Below are positions 47,104 through 56,329 of a stretch of DNA of 64,000 nucleotides, piece after piece; position 1 is the first letter of the stretch, and each line of letters begins with the position of its first letter. Origin of the DNA: Sphingomonas sp. (GTDB taxonomy: Bacteria > Pseudomonadota > Alphaproteobacteria > Sphingomonadales > Sphingomonadaceae); NCBI GenBank assembly GCA_017418975.1, contig JAFOMG010000010.1:1-64000 (forward strand), written 5' to 3'. A program made the position numbers and the translations under genes. A model generated the notes under the pieces. It was not told the origin of the DNA. It did no database searches and worked only from the letters and a program-made list of their open reading frames with translations.

Positions 47104-49286
47104 TCCATCCTCTTCCGATGCGGTTCCGTACACCCTTCGCGGATGAGGCGCTCCCTGGTTATCTCAGCGAATGTGCCGAGCGCTATTCCGCGCACCCCGG
47201 CGCGCTGCTCGAGCTGGCCGGCTGCCCTACCTCCTTGCGGCGATCGGCGTCTCTGGCGCCAACCGATGCCGAGCGGTTGGCCCAGCTCTTGGGCCAGCAA
47301 CCCGGTGGCCTCGCGGCCGCCGTCTATCTCAACGCCGCATCTGCCCGAGGCATACCGCTGATCAGCTTCAATGGCGGGCTGTTGCGGCGCAGCCACTTGG
47401 TTGCAAGCAAGCGGCGGCTCTCACCGGCGGCGATGCGCGCGAGCAATCACATCCGTGCGCTTTCGCTGGTTGAGCCGATCGCCTTTTGCCCCGACAGCTG
47501 GACGATGCTCACGGACCGGTGCCTCAACCCGAAGTGCGGCAAGCCTCTATCGTGGCAAAAGCTCGATCACGTCTCGCGCTGCCCTGCCTGTAAGTGCGAT
47601 CAACGCGACTTCGAGACAGTGTCGGTTCCGCAGGAATTCCAGCAGCGCCTCCGAGTTTGGAGCGATCTCATTCACCCGCTTCATGAACGGCGGGCTGCTT
47701 CCAAGAAGCAGCTTCCCGGTGCGCTTCAGGCATTGGATCCGGGCTCGGTTTTTGATCTGGTGCTTGGGCTGGCGGGCGTATTGGGTGTATCCGCCGATCG
47801 TAGTGCGCATCCTCTGGAGGGTATCGCTCGCGCAACGGCAGTGGTGCTCGGATGGCCCCAGGCCATCCTCGCGATGCTGGATGCTGATACGCAGGCGAGC
47901 GATGCGCACCGTCAGTCGCTTTCCACGCACCTTCGTCGCTATGCCCAATCGGCGGCGACATTGCCGGACGTGCGTTCGTTGCTGATGTACGATCTGACGC
48001 GCGAGCGGGACTGTGCGTTGGGTGCGAAGGCGGAAATCGCGGCTGCGCGCAGGCAGCTCTGCGGCCTGGGCGTGAGGGCGGCGGCCGCACGCATTGGCAT
48101 TGCTCCCGCTTATGTCACCAGGTTGCGGCGTGCGGGTGTTTTGCAGGGAGAGACGATCTCGCGCGGTCGGTCCCGGATAGAGCTTGTTACCTATCAGTCG
48201 TGCGACGCCGTGCAGATGGAGCTCGAAGACCGGATGTCGGAGGCCGAGTTCGCCCAGGCCACCGGCTTTTCCGCACATGCAATCGAACAGTTGGTGGAGG
48301 CCGGGCTGGTCGAGCAACTCCGGACGCCGGCGATCGAGGTTCTATTCGACCGCCCGATGCTCAGGCGGTCGTCGGCGGAGCGCTTTATCGAGCGGCTGCG
48401 CGCCCACGTCTTTCCGCTGGGCCCTGACAATGCGCACTGGATTCCTCTCGCCAAGGCCTTCACCGCTGTCGGTGGTCGCCCAAAACCCTATGGCAGCTAC
48501 TTCACTTGGCTCTTCGACAAGGGAGCAAACTTGAAAGTTCCTGTCGATGCCGATGGGGTTACTGACATGACGACATTACATGTGAGCCCCTTTGTGGGTG
48601 ACTGTCTGGGGAATTATCCCAGCGAGTTCTCCGTCAACGATGAGGGAAGGCCGGTCTCGATCGCGACCACCGGCGAAATCCTGAACTGCGATTCCGCGGC
48701 TGTCCGGTATCTCACCGAGAGAGGGCATCTGGAGCGATGCGTTTCAGGAGACGATGATGCGCTGACCACGCGAAGCGTCGTTCGTGCTGCGCGGCAGCTC
48801 ATCAGCATGGCCGAGATCAACGCCCGGCTCGGGTTTCAGGAGCGTAGCGCGAATCTGTGGCTGCGCACGCATGGCATTCAGCTAATGATGTACGGGTTCG
48901 CCGACCGGCGCAGCGTTGAACAATGGCTGCGTGAGCAGATCCCGTACGGGATGCTCAGGCGCAATGTGCTCAGGCTGACAATGGACGATGTCCACCGCGG
49001 CGACGCTGATCTTACCGACCGCGAATGGGACCTGGTGCGGGCTTGGGTGCCTCGGCAGCGGCGGAGCCGTAAAGGTGTATGCGACCGGTCCGTGGTGAAC
49101 GGCGCGATCTGGGTTTCGGCGACCGGGCAGCGATGGAGGGACATGCCGCGTCGTTACGGCGATGCTGATGCCTGCTACAGCCGCTACCATCACTGGAAAC
49201 GCCAAGGCACACTGGACACCATATTCAAGGTCCTGGCTCGAGAGCGCCGACGGCAAGCCGTTGCAGTAAGGGGAGCGCGCGGATGA
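47100..49286 (+). CDS. tniQ: TniQ/TnsD-like target selector fused to an IS5-type DUF4096 domain
   Basis: A 728-residue protein. The N-terminus (MRFRTPFADEALPGYLSECAERYS) and the Cys-rich zinc part (about 130-165: FCPDSW, CLNPKCGKPL, CPACKCD) are TniQ. The middle has helix-turn-helix segments (AAAARIGIAPAYVTRLRRAG; SEAEFAQATGFSAHAIEQLVEAG). From about residue 638 to 715, LTDREWDLVRAWVP, VVNGAIWVSATGQRWRDMPRRYG and YSRYHHWKRQG match DUF4096, the N-terminal domain of IS5-family transposases. The frame is unbroken, and the stop overlaps the next gene (ATGA), so the fusion is stable. Confidence 0.9.
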   Translation: MIHPLPMRFRTPFADEALPGYLSECAERYSAHPGALLELAGCPTSLRRSASLAPTDAERLAQLLGQQPGGLAAAVYLNAASARGIPLISFNGGLLRRSHLVASKRRLSPAAMRASNHIRALSLVEPIAFCPDSWTMLTDRCLNPKCGKPLSWQKLDHVSRCPACKCDQRDFETVSVPQEFQQRLRVWSDLIHPLHERRAASKKQLPGALQALDPGSVFDLVLGLAGVLGVSADRSAHPLEGIARATAVVLGWPQAILAMLDADTQASDAHRQSLSTHLRRYAQSAATLPDVRSLLMYDLTRERDCALGAKAEIAAARRQLCGLGVRAAAARIGIAPAYVTRLRRAGVLQGETISRGRSRIELVTYQSCDAVQMELEDRMSEAEFAQATGFSAHAIEQLVEAGLVEQLRTPAIEVLFDRPMLRRSSAERFIERLRAHVFPLGPDNAHWIPLAKAFTAVGGRPKPYGSYFTWLFDKGANLKVPVDADGVTDMTTLHVSPFVGDCLGNYPSEFSVNDEGRPVSIATTGEILNCDSAAVRYLTERGHLERCVSGDDDALTTRSVVRAARQLISMAEINARLGFQERSANLWLRTHGIQLMMYGFADRRSVEQWLREQIPYGMLRRNVLRLTMDDVHRGDADLTDREWDLVRAWVPRQRRSRKGVCDRSVVNGAIWVSATGQRWRDMPRRYGDADACYSRYHHWKRQGTLDTIFKVLARERRRQAVAVRGARG

Positions 49287-49495
49287 CAGACGAAGCCGAA
49301 CAGGCAGAGCGGCTCGCCACGATCGAGCGCCTTGCCACCGAATATTTCAAGGATCCTGCGAAGGCGCAGCGCTGGCTCACCCAACCGCATATGATGCTGG
49401 ATCTCATAGCGCCGATTGAGGTCGCGAAGACAAACGACGGCTTAGAACGCGTCATCAGCCTGCTCGGTCGAGCCGCCTCGGGTGTAGCGGTCTGA
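49283..49495 (+). CDS. Small MbcA/ParS-like protein
   Basis: A 70-residue protein coupled to tniQ by ATGA. The pattern AQRWLTQPHMMLDLIAPIEVAKTNDGLERVISLLGRAASGV is the C-terminal toxin-binding domain of Xre/MbcA/ParS antitoxins (DUF2384). No RES toxin gene follows. It could be a transposition regulator or a domesticated antitoxin. Confidence 0.65.
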   Translation: MTDEAEQAERLATIERLATEYFKDPAKAQRWLTQPHMMLDLIAPIEVAKTNDGLERVISLLGRAASGVAV

Positions 49496-49498
49496 GCG

Positions 49499-49657
49499 AT
49501 GCGTGCGTTTTTTGGCAGTATCGCGGTCGCCGCCAAGAAGGTGCGCGCCAAGGTCTGGACGCTGAAGGCGCACAGCGTGGACAATGTTGAGAATCTTGGA
49601 CCTGCACTCGATGTCGAGCCGATGACGGTCACAACTTCCGAGTGGCGAAGGGGATAG
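49499..49657 (+). CDS. Possible 52-residue basic protein
   Basis: Begins three bases after the preceding stop (MRAFFGSIAVAAKKVRAKVW). The N-terminal half is basic and helical. It is in line with the tniQ operon. No family is recognised and no strong ribosome site is present, so support is weak. Confidence 0.3.
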   Translation: MRAFFGSIAVAAKKVRAKVWTLKAHSVDNVENLGPALDVEPMTVTTSEWRRG

Positions 49658-49674
49658 ATGCCCATATTCGCGTC

Positions 49675-49848
49675 ATGGCTATGACTAAGAAGACTCGCTC
49701 GGGTCGGCGCGCTTCCTACGACCCTGTCGTAGTCTATCGCGGGATCAAGATTCCTCCGATGACCGGCTGGCGTTCGCCGTTGGCGCAGGCGATTTGTGAA
49801 GACCTGTTACGCCATGCCAATCCGTTGCCTGAAGAAGTCCAAGCATAA
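49675..49848 (+). CDS. Possible 57-residue protein
   Basis: Starts MAMTKKTRSGRRASYDPVVV and continues GWRSPLAQAICEDLLRHA. It is spaced 17 bases from the previous small frame and may be the last gene of the operon. No family is recognised. From its end to 50177 (about 330 bases) nothing else is convincing; a short minus-strand frame at 49807-50046 could be a remnant. Confidence 0.3.
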   Translation: MAMTKKTRSGRRASYDPVVVYRGIKIPPMTGWRSPLAQAICEDLLRHANPLPEEVQA

Positions 49849-50177
49849 CGATTGATCAGAGTGGCGGTCACTGCCTGATTTGCACGGGACAGTGCCGCGA
49901 AACTCGGTTGCACGCGCTCTTGCACCAGCGACGTCGACCGCGGCCGCCCGGCTACCGGAAGTCAGGTGCGCAGTGATTGCTGCATAATTCGCCTGCCCGA
50001 TCGCAGAGATGATCCTGGCCGATGGCTCCGGCTTGCGGATGGTCATCGGTTAACTCGCAAAATTCGGAATCGGCGAAATGCGGGGCAATTTTAGCCGACT
50101 GCGATGACCGACCCCATGAGACCGACTCATGCGAATGTCCCGTTCTGAATTCTGACCAGCATCCGGGAAACCAGGGC

Positions 50178-50579
50178 CTACCCTTCCATGGTGCCGAGAA
50201 AATCAATCGCCTTCTCGCCGCCAAGCGCAGGAAGCGGTTCTTGAAGCCATTCCGATAGCCAGGTTGCCGCGTTGAAATCGGTCGGGTCGCCCGTCTCCTG
50301 GACCATGGCCTCCACCTGCCCAACCAGGCGCGCAAGTCCAAGGGCGCGCTCGCCTTCGGCCACGGGCAATCTGGCCTTGTCGGCGGTCTTTTGGGCGGTC
50401 GAGAAGCCCTTCAGGTTGAGCGCTTTCCTCAGCACCTTCTGGGTGAAGCCAAAGTCAGCGGCCATTCGTTCGGTGATTTCGGCGGGTACTCCATTCTTGG
50501 CGAGGCGAATGCGGTACATTGGCGAGCTCTCATAGAGATCCGCATATGACGGCACCGGCTCAGATGCGGACTCGTTCAT
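50178..50579 (-). CDS. Xre/MbcA/ParS-type antitoxin, toxin missing
   Basis: A 133-residue protein. Helices YRIRLAKNGVPAEITERMAADFGFTQKVLRKALN form an Xre-like domain, and AEGERALGLARLVGQVEAMVQETG with ATWLSEWLQEPLPALGGEKAIDFLGT is the MbcA/ParS toxin-binding domain. These normally precede a RES-domain NAD-degrading toxin on the same strand. The ~330 bases downstream (49849-50177) contain no RES motif, so the toxin appears lost. This may mark the right side of the transposon module. Confidence 0.8.
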   Translation of the reverse strand: MNESASEPVPSYADLYESSPMYRIRLAKNGVPAEITERMAADFGFTQKVLRKALNLKGFSTAQKTADKARLPVAEGERALGLARLVGQVEAMVQETGDPTDFNAATWLSEWLQEPLPALGGEKAIDFLGTMEG

Positions 50580-50683
50580 TTCGGATGTGGACTAAACGAG
50601 ATGCGTCGATATAGTTTCTGAAAGCCATGGTTTTGCCCTGCACCGGGTAACTATGGCGCAAGATCGTTTCAAAGGGGGGGGCG

Positions 50684-50923
50684 ATGCGTCAGGTCAGGCA
50701 TGTTTTGACAATGTCCGCAGCAATTCTGCTGGGAGTTGCAGCGCTGGCCGCCACTGCCGCCCCACCCTCTACGGCAAACGAAACGACGAACTACACCTAT
50801 GACGCTCTGGGTCGGCTGGTGAAGGTCGGGCAGGAGGGTGGCGTAAATAATAACGTCGTCTCGAACTATGCCTACGACAAGGCCGGAAATCGAACCAACG
50901 TCAACGTGACCGGCGCACCATAA
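50684..50923 (+). CDS. Mini RHS-repeat secreted protein
   Basis: A 79-residue protein: signal peptide (residues 1-26, ending ATAAP), then two RHS/YD repeats, YTYDALGRLVKVGQEGG and YAYDKAGNRTNV. It is too short to form an RHS shell. AAAGGGGGGG lies before the ATG. It heads a row of three secreted RHS genes. Confidence 0.7.
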   Translation: MRQVRHVLTMSAAILLGVAALAATAAPPSTANETTNYTYDALGRLVKVGQEGGVNNNVVSNYAYDKAGNRTNVNVTGAP

Positions 50924-51069
50924 GAATTGAGGCAACCCTAGAGGTGCGGACGCCCTTGGTGGGGCATTTCCACCATGGATGCCTCATAGCGCCCTATCCT
51001 GACGACCAGTTCAATACGAGCAAATCTCGCGCATTCCGCGACGCAATATCAAGATTGGTGGGAAGAACG

Positions 51070-52782
51070 ATGTTCTCATGGATCCTATCGGCCGAATTGG
51101 CGATTGTCGCGGCAACCCGTCGCGCATTGATGTTCGCTGCATTGTCACTGATTTTCTTGAGCGGCCATGCGCATGCGCAGCCTATGCCGCCAAGGCTGTA
51201 CACGGTGAGCCCAACTGGTGTCGATCTCGCGACAGGTAGCTTCACGACTTCCGTCAAGGATCTTTCGATCGGACCACTATCGCTCGAGCGGTCTTATGTA
51301 ACCGCGGACAGACCCGGGAACTGGACATCCAATAACTATTTCGGTCCGGGCTGGACGCATAATTTCGATATATATGCGAGGCAGGATTACTTCAACGGCG
51401 AGGCAACGTCGCTCGTTGGCATCGGTCGATCAGTTTATAGGTTTTCCGGGTGGCCGCCTAGTACTTACCCTGAAATGGATGAACTGGGAACGAACCTGAC
51501 ATCCGTCGGCGGGGCGATGGTATTTACGGACCGTGATGGAACGGTTTACAGATTTCTATCCGGGACAGGCATGGTAAAGGTTTCGACAATTACCTACCCA
51601 GACGGCACAACTCTCACTTTCAACTATGCGTCCGGCTTGCCGAAGACGATTGTCAGCAATCGTGGCTATGCACTGGTTTTCGATTATTCATCGACACGTG
51701 TGATTTCCGCTTGCGGCTACAATCTCGCCGCAACGAATGTCACCATCGCGACCACGTGCTCCGGTGCTGCGCTCAGGGTAAATTACGGCTATACTTCGAC
51801 GAGGCTGACCAGCGTGACCGACGTGCTGAATAACGTCGCATCCTATAGCTACGACGCCAATGGATTTCTCTCGTGCCTGACGGACCCTGGGACAACGACG
51901 TGCAGGATTACCAATACCAATACGGGCAATGTTTATACCGGCCAGCCCAACGTAACCGCGCAAGTCACTGCGGACGGAGCCACTTGGGGGTTTGAATGTG
52001 ATTGCGGCGCATACGCAATCGCCGTTCCAGATGATCCTTACCCCCAGGAAGGAAGCAGGGTTACGGAGCCTAATGGCGCCATATCAGACATGATTTTCGT
52101 CCGTGGCTCACCAGCCTATTACAAGAACGAAATCGGGAAAGTATATAAGCCCACCTATGTAGGCAGGACTTTATATTCCATCGTCTCTCCAGAAGGCAAC
52201 ACCGCCAACTACAGCTACAATGGGAATCTCGTCGAGAGCAAAGCATCGTTCGTCGCGAAGTCCGGAAGCGGCCTCGCGAATATCGATTCGAGCACGAAGA
52301 CCTTCCCAGCCTCCTGCACCAATCCGGCCCTCTGCAATCTGCCGCTATCGATCACGGACGCCAACGGCAACCGGACCGACTATGGCTATGCGAGTTGGGG
52401 CGGCATGACGAGCGAGTTGCAGCCGGCGCCCTCGGCGCTCGCGGCGCGCCCGCTCAGGCTCAACACCTATGTGCAGAAATATGCCTATGTGAAGAATGCC
52501 GGTGGCGCGCTGGTCGCGGCGGCATCACCGGTCTGGATGCCCGATACCGAGACGGTCTGCCAGACCTATGCGGGCAGCAGCGCGCTGACCTGCGACCCGG
52601 CGGCGCCGATCACGGTCACCAGCTTCGAATATGGCGCCAACGGCATCGCCGACAATCTGCTGCCGCGCGGCAGGGTGGTGAGTTCGGGCGGGGTGAGCTT
52701 GCGCACCTGCTTCGGCTACGACTGGAAAGGGCGCAAAATCTCCGAGACCAGCCCGCGGGCCGGTCTGGCGAGCTGTTCGTGA
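51070..52782 (+). CDS. Secreted RHS protein, N-terminal half-type
   Basis: A 570-residue protein. The ATG at 51070 gives an n-region and hydrophobic core ending GHAHAQ, a Sec signal. MPPRLYTVSPTGVDLATGSFTTSVKDLSIGPLSLERSY is the RHS N-terminal 'plug' type, and many YD repeats follow (VNYGYTSTRLTSVTDVLN, YSYDANGFLSCL). It stops at RAGLASCS without a core DPxG motif. The next gene, 22 bases away, continues the repeats, so together they resemble one RHS protein split in two. Confidence 0.75.
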   Translation: MFSWILSAELAIVAATRRALMFAALSLIFLSGHAHAQPMPPRLYTVSPTGVDLATGSFTTSVKDLSIGPLSLERSYVTADRPGNWTSNNYFGPGWTHNFDIYARQDYFNGEATSLVGIGRSVYRFSGWPPSTYPEMDELGTNLTSVGGAMVFTDRDGTVYRFLSGTGMVKVSTITYPDGTTLTFNYASGLPKTIVSNRGYALVFDYSSTRVISACGYNLAATNVTIATTCSGAALRVNYGYTSTRLTSVTDVLNNVASYSYDANGFLSCLTDPGTTTCRITNTNTGNVYTGQPNVTAQVTADGATWGFECDCGAYAIAVPDDPYPQEGSRVTEPNGAISDMIFVRGSPAYYKNEIGKVYKPTYVGRTLYSIVSPEGNTANYSYNGNLVESKASFVAKSGSGLANIDSSTKTFPASCTNPALCNLPLSITDANGNRTDYGYASWGGMTSELQPAPSALAARPLRLNTYVQKYAYVKNAGGALVAAASPVWMPDTETVCQTYAGSSALTCDPAAPITVTSFEYGANGIADNLLPRGRVVSSGGVSLRTCFGYDWKGRKISETSPRAGLASCS

Positions 52783-52804
52783 ACCGCGGGCGGGGAATGG
52801 ATCG

Positions 52805-55465
52805 ATGAAGAAGATTGTTGCGCGGCTGCTCGGCGTGGCAGCCCTGTTCGCGCCTGCCGCAGCGATGGCGCAGGCCTCACCTTCGGATTTCACCAGTGCA
52901 ACGCGGTACGACATCGCGGACCGGGTCACCGGCACGATCGCGCCGGACCCGGATGGCACCGGCCCGCTACGCCATCTGGCGGTGCGCAACAGCTATGATG
53001 CGGCCGGGCGGCTGGTGAAGGTGGAGAAGGGTCAGCTCTCGGACTGGATGCCGGAGACCGTGGAGCCGAAGGACTGGACAGGCTTCAGTATCCACCAGAC
53101 GGCAGAGATCGCCTATGATGTGATGGGTCGCAAGATACGGGAGCAGGTGCGCGAGGGCGCGGCCGGCGCGATCCATCAGCTGACGCAGTATAGCTATGAC
53201 GCACTGGGCCGGCTGGAGTGCACGACGGTGCGGATGAACCCGGCAGCGTTCGGCTCACTGCCGGGGAGCGCCTGCACCCTGGGGACCGAGGGCAGCCAGG
53301 GGGCGGACCGGATCACGAAGAATGTCTATGACGCGGCCGGGCAACTGGCGCAGGTGCGCAAGGCGGTCGGGACGAACCTCGAACAGGCCTATGCCACCTA
53401 CGGCTATACCGACAACGGCAAGCAGGAATATGTCGTCGACGCGAACGGCAACAAAGCACGGCTGGTCTATGACGGGCATGACCGCCAGGCGCAGTGGCAA
53501 TTCCCCTCGACGAGCGCGCCGGGCGGGTACAATCCCTCGACGCCGGCCAATGCGTTGGCAACCTCGGGCGCAGCCAACACCAACGACCGCGAGGAATATG
53601 GCTATGACGCCAACAGTAACCGCACGAGCCTAAGAAAGCGCGACGGACGGGTATTCACCTACGCCTTCGACAATCTCAACCGGATGACGTCGAAGATCGT
53701 GCCTACCGCGTGCGTGTCGGGCTATGCCTGCACGAACGTCCCCGCCTCGATGGCGCGCAGCGTCTATTACGCCTATGATCTGCGCGGCTTGCAGACGGCG
53801 GCGCGGTTCGACAGCGCCAGCGGCGCGGATGCGGTGACCCAGGCCTATGACGGCTTCGGACGAATCAGTTCCAGCACCACCAGCATGGGCGGCGTCAGCC
53901 GGACGCTGAGCTATCAATATGATGCCAATGGCAATCGCACGCAGGTGATGTATCCCGACGGCAACTATGCCGGCTATCACTATGACGGGCTGAACCGGCT
54001 GTATACGGCGGGCGTGAACACGACAAGCGGCCTGCTGATCCGTTACTATGACAGTGCCGGGCAGTTGGCGCAGAATCTGTCGGGCAGTTGGACCTATTAT
54101 GCCTATGACGGCGTTGGCCGGCTGACCGGGCAGAACGAGGCGCTCACCGGCAGCGGCGCAGGCAGCGTCAACACGGTGCTGGGGTATAATCCGGCGAGCC
54201 AGATCACGAGCCGCTCGCGCAACAACGACACCTATGGCTTCACCGGCTATGCCAACGCCAACCGCGCTTATACGGTCAACGGGCTCAACCAATATGGCTC
54301 TGCGGGCGGGGTAAGCTTCGGCTATGATTCAAATGGCAACCTGACGGCGAGCGGGAGCACGGCCTATACCTATGATGCCGAGAACCGGCTGGTGGTGGCA
54401 TCGAGCGGCGTGCAGTTGACCTGGGACCCGCTGGGTCGGCTGTACGAAACCTACAGCCCGGGCACCGGCGTCACGCGCTTCCTCTATTCGGGCGACGAGT
54501 TGGTGGCGGAATATGACGGCGCGGGGACGATGCTGCGGCGCTACATTCATGGCCCGGGCACAGACGATCCACTAGCCTGGTTCGAGGGCCCGGTTCTGGG
54601 AGGGAGCTGGTCGAACGCGCGGCTGCCCAAGACCGACCATCAGGGCTCGGTCGTGGCATGGACCGACTGGAACGGAGCGCTCAGCCAAGTCAACCGCTAT
54701 GACGAGTATGGCATCCCGGCTGCAACCAATATCGGGCGGTTCCAATATACCGGCCAGGCGTGGATCCCAGAATTGGGCATGTATCACTACAAGGCCCGCA
54801 TCTACTCGCCCACGCTGGGGCGCTTCCTGCAGACCGATCCCATAGGGTACCAGGATCAGGTCAATCTATATGCCTATGTCGGGAATGATCCGATGGACGG
54901 CAGGGATCCGACGGGCAATTTTGCCGAGGGATTCAGCCTGACCGGTAAAGGCTGCCCCGCTGGCAGTATATGCGTTTTCTATGGCAGCCTCAACGCAGCT
55001 GCCGATCCGGGCGGCGCCGGAAAGAAGGGCCGCGGCGGCCGCCCTGGCAATGGTGAAGCCGGCAGGACTGCCGGCGCATCGGGAACCGACAATCCCGATA
55101 AGAAATATCGCCCCGGGCCAAACCCCGGAACCCGTCAATGGAAGGATCCCAACGGGAAAACCCATGTCGGGCCCTGGCCTCAAGATGGCAGAAAGGGAGG
55201 AGATGGGACAGGCGTTCATCCCAATAGCAAATATCCTGATGGGACACCCGTTTCCGGAAAGGGGGCGCCCACACCTACGCCAACTCCCAGCCCGGAGGGA
55301 TCATCACCATCCAATGTCCCCGCTGTAAATCGGAGCTCCTCCCTTTCGGGGCCCGTCGCTATCCTTGGGATTGGTGTTGTCGCCGCATGTGTTTTGCTTG
55401 AGCCGTGTGGCGCGGTTCTGGGTACTATCACGGTAGCAGGCGCAGCGGTGGCCGTTGTACAATAG
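52805..55465 (+). CDS. Secreted RHS protein with full C-terminal core and Gly/Pro-rich tip
   Basis: An 886-residue protein with its own signal peptide (MKKIVARLLGVAALFAPAAAM). Some 15 YD repeats lead to the core end [26 protein letters not shown] and DPTG (about residue 700). The tip (about 185 residues) is Gly/Pro/Lys-rich (GKKGRGGRPGNGEAG, RPGPNPGTRQWKDPNGKT) and ends with a hydrophobic segment, GPVAILGIGVVAACVLL. No toxin motif is recognised. Core DNA near the tip is nearly identical to that at 2-260. Confidence 0.8.
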   Translation: MKKIVARLLGVAALFAPAAAMAQASPSDFTSATRYDIADRVTGTIAPDPDGTGPLRHLAVRNSYDAAGRLVKVEKGQLSDWMPETVEPKDWTGFSIHQTAEIAYDVMGRKIREQVREGAAGAIHQLTQYSYDALGRLECTTVRMNPAAFGSLPGSACTLGTEGSQGADRITKNVYDAAGQLAQVRKAVGTNLEQAYATYGYTDNGKQEYVVDANGNKARLVYDGHDRQAQWQFPSTSAPGGYNPSTPANALATSGAANTNDREEYGYDANSNRTSLRKRDGRVFTYAFDNLNRMTSKIVPTACVSGYACTNVPASMARSVYYAYDLRGLQTAARFDSASGADAVTQAYDGFGRISSSTTSMGGVSRTLSYQYDANGNRTQVMYPDGNYAGYHYDGLNRLYTAGVNTTSGLLIRYYDSAGQLAQNLSGSWTYYAYDGVGRLTGQNEALTGSGAGSVNTVLGYNPASQITSRSRNNDTYGFTGYANANRAYTVNGLNQYGSAGGVSFGYDSNGNLTASGSTAYTYDAENRLVVASSGVQLTWDPLGRLYETYSPGTGVTRFLYSGDELVAEYDGAGTMLRRYIHGPGTDDPLAWFEGPVLGGSWSNARLPKTDHQGSVVAWTDWNGALSQVNRYDEYGIPAATNIGRFQYTGQAWIPELGMYHYKARIYSPTLGRFLQTDPIGYQDQVNLYAYVGNDPMDGRDPTGNFAEGFSLTGKGCPAGSICVFYGSLNAAADPGGAGKKGRGGRPGNGEAGRTAGASGTDNPDKKYRPGPNPGTRQWKDPNGKTHVGPWPQDGRKGGDGTGVHPNSKYPDGTPVSGKGAPTPTPTPSPEGSSPSNVPAVNRSSSLSGPVAILGIGVVAACVLLEPCGAVLGTITVAGAAVAVVQ

Positions 55466-55571
55466 GAGACCGTCGCCATACTCTAAGGGGGGACAATGAA
55501 TTGGAAATTCCGTTTCTGGAATAACCTTGGCCCAACTCCTCCGGAGTCCAATAAACGCGAGAGCAGCGATC

Positions 55572-55877
55572 ATGATTAGCGAAGAAAATAAATTAAAAAT
55601 ATTCGAAGAAGCATTCTCTGCCGAAGCAATTGGCAACACATCGTCCGCGATAGAATTGTATCTCAGAATTGCGAGTGAGAACTACGTCTCTGCCCAGATA
55701 AATCTGGGAAATATATATGATGATATCGGTAAGCATGAAGATGCCGCATATTGGTACAAAAGAGCAGTCCGACAAGGAAATCGCGACGCCGCTGAAAATT
55801 TAGCAATACATTTTCAAGATCTTGGAAATAAGAGAAGAGAGAATTACTGGAAGAAAAAGTTTCTATCTATGAAATAG
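55572..55877 (+). CDS. Sel1/TPR-like small protein, possible immunity
   Basis: A 101-residue, AT-rich gene. AEAIGNTSSAIELYLRIASENYVSAQINLGNIYDDIGKHEDAAYWYKRAVRQGN is a Sel1/TPR-type repeat pair. An overlapping short frame (55496-55579, MNWKFRFWNN) with a strong AAGGGGGGACA site runs into it, ending eight bases inside; this suggests either coupling or a frameshift that split a longer gene. Position after an RHS tip suggests immunity. Confidence 0.6.
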   Translation: MISEENKLKIFEEAFSAEAIGNTSSAIELYLRIASENYVSAQINLGNIYDDIGKHEDAAYWYKRAVRQGNRDAAENLAIHFQDLGNKRRENYWKKKFLSMK

Positions 55878-55943
55878 CTACAAACATTCTGCAGAAACCA
55901 TAGAATTTGCAATTAATCTCTTAATTCAATCGGAATTATCTAA

Positions 55944-56231
55944 TTACTTCCCATCATCACCCGGCAGGTGCGATGGAAAATCGTCCAATACCGCCTGCTC
56001 CACAAGAATAGTTCTCCTATAACTGATAGAACTCGCAAGCCACCGGCGGAATCCATAGAACCGCAGCGCACCCAGCGTTGACGGAACCAGCCATACGGTC
56101 TTTGGTAGGGAAACTGTTATTTTCGCAGGCCTAACTGCTGGAATTAATGCAGCAAAACCTTTTTGCGACGAATCACTTCCACTATCTGGAGGGGCTCCGC
56201 TCACATATTGTGCCAGCGCATTGCGGATCAT
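55944..56231 (-). CDS. Possible 95-residue protein in the RHS cluster
   Basis: An open frame with PAKITVSLPKTVWLVPSTLGALRFYGFRRWL. No family recognised, no strong ribosome site. It is the only candidate in 55878-56329; otherwise the stretch holds nothing that I can identify. Confidence 0.3.
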   Translation of the reverse strand: MIRNALAQYVSGAPPDSGSDSSQKGFAALIPAVRPAKITVSLPKTVWLVPSTLGALRFYGFRRWLASSISYRRTILVEQAVLDDFPSHLPGDDGK

Positions 56232-56329
56232 ATGTTATCCGTGAATTTTTGGAAAATCGTGTTAAAACGCATGTAAAAACTTACCTTGGCCGACAGGCCG
56301 AAGGCACGATGCGAATCTCGGTTTTCTGA

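Noticed and set aside
49807..50046. 79-residue minus-strand frame as the missing RES toxin
   Set aside because: None of the RES-domain residues or strings are seen; length is about half of a RES toxin.
56147..56329. 60-residue plus-strand frame ahead of the orphan RHS tip
   Set aside because: It overlaps a better minus-strand candidate and ends at a stop unrelated to the tip frame.
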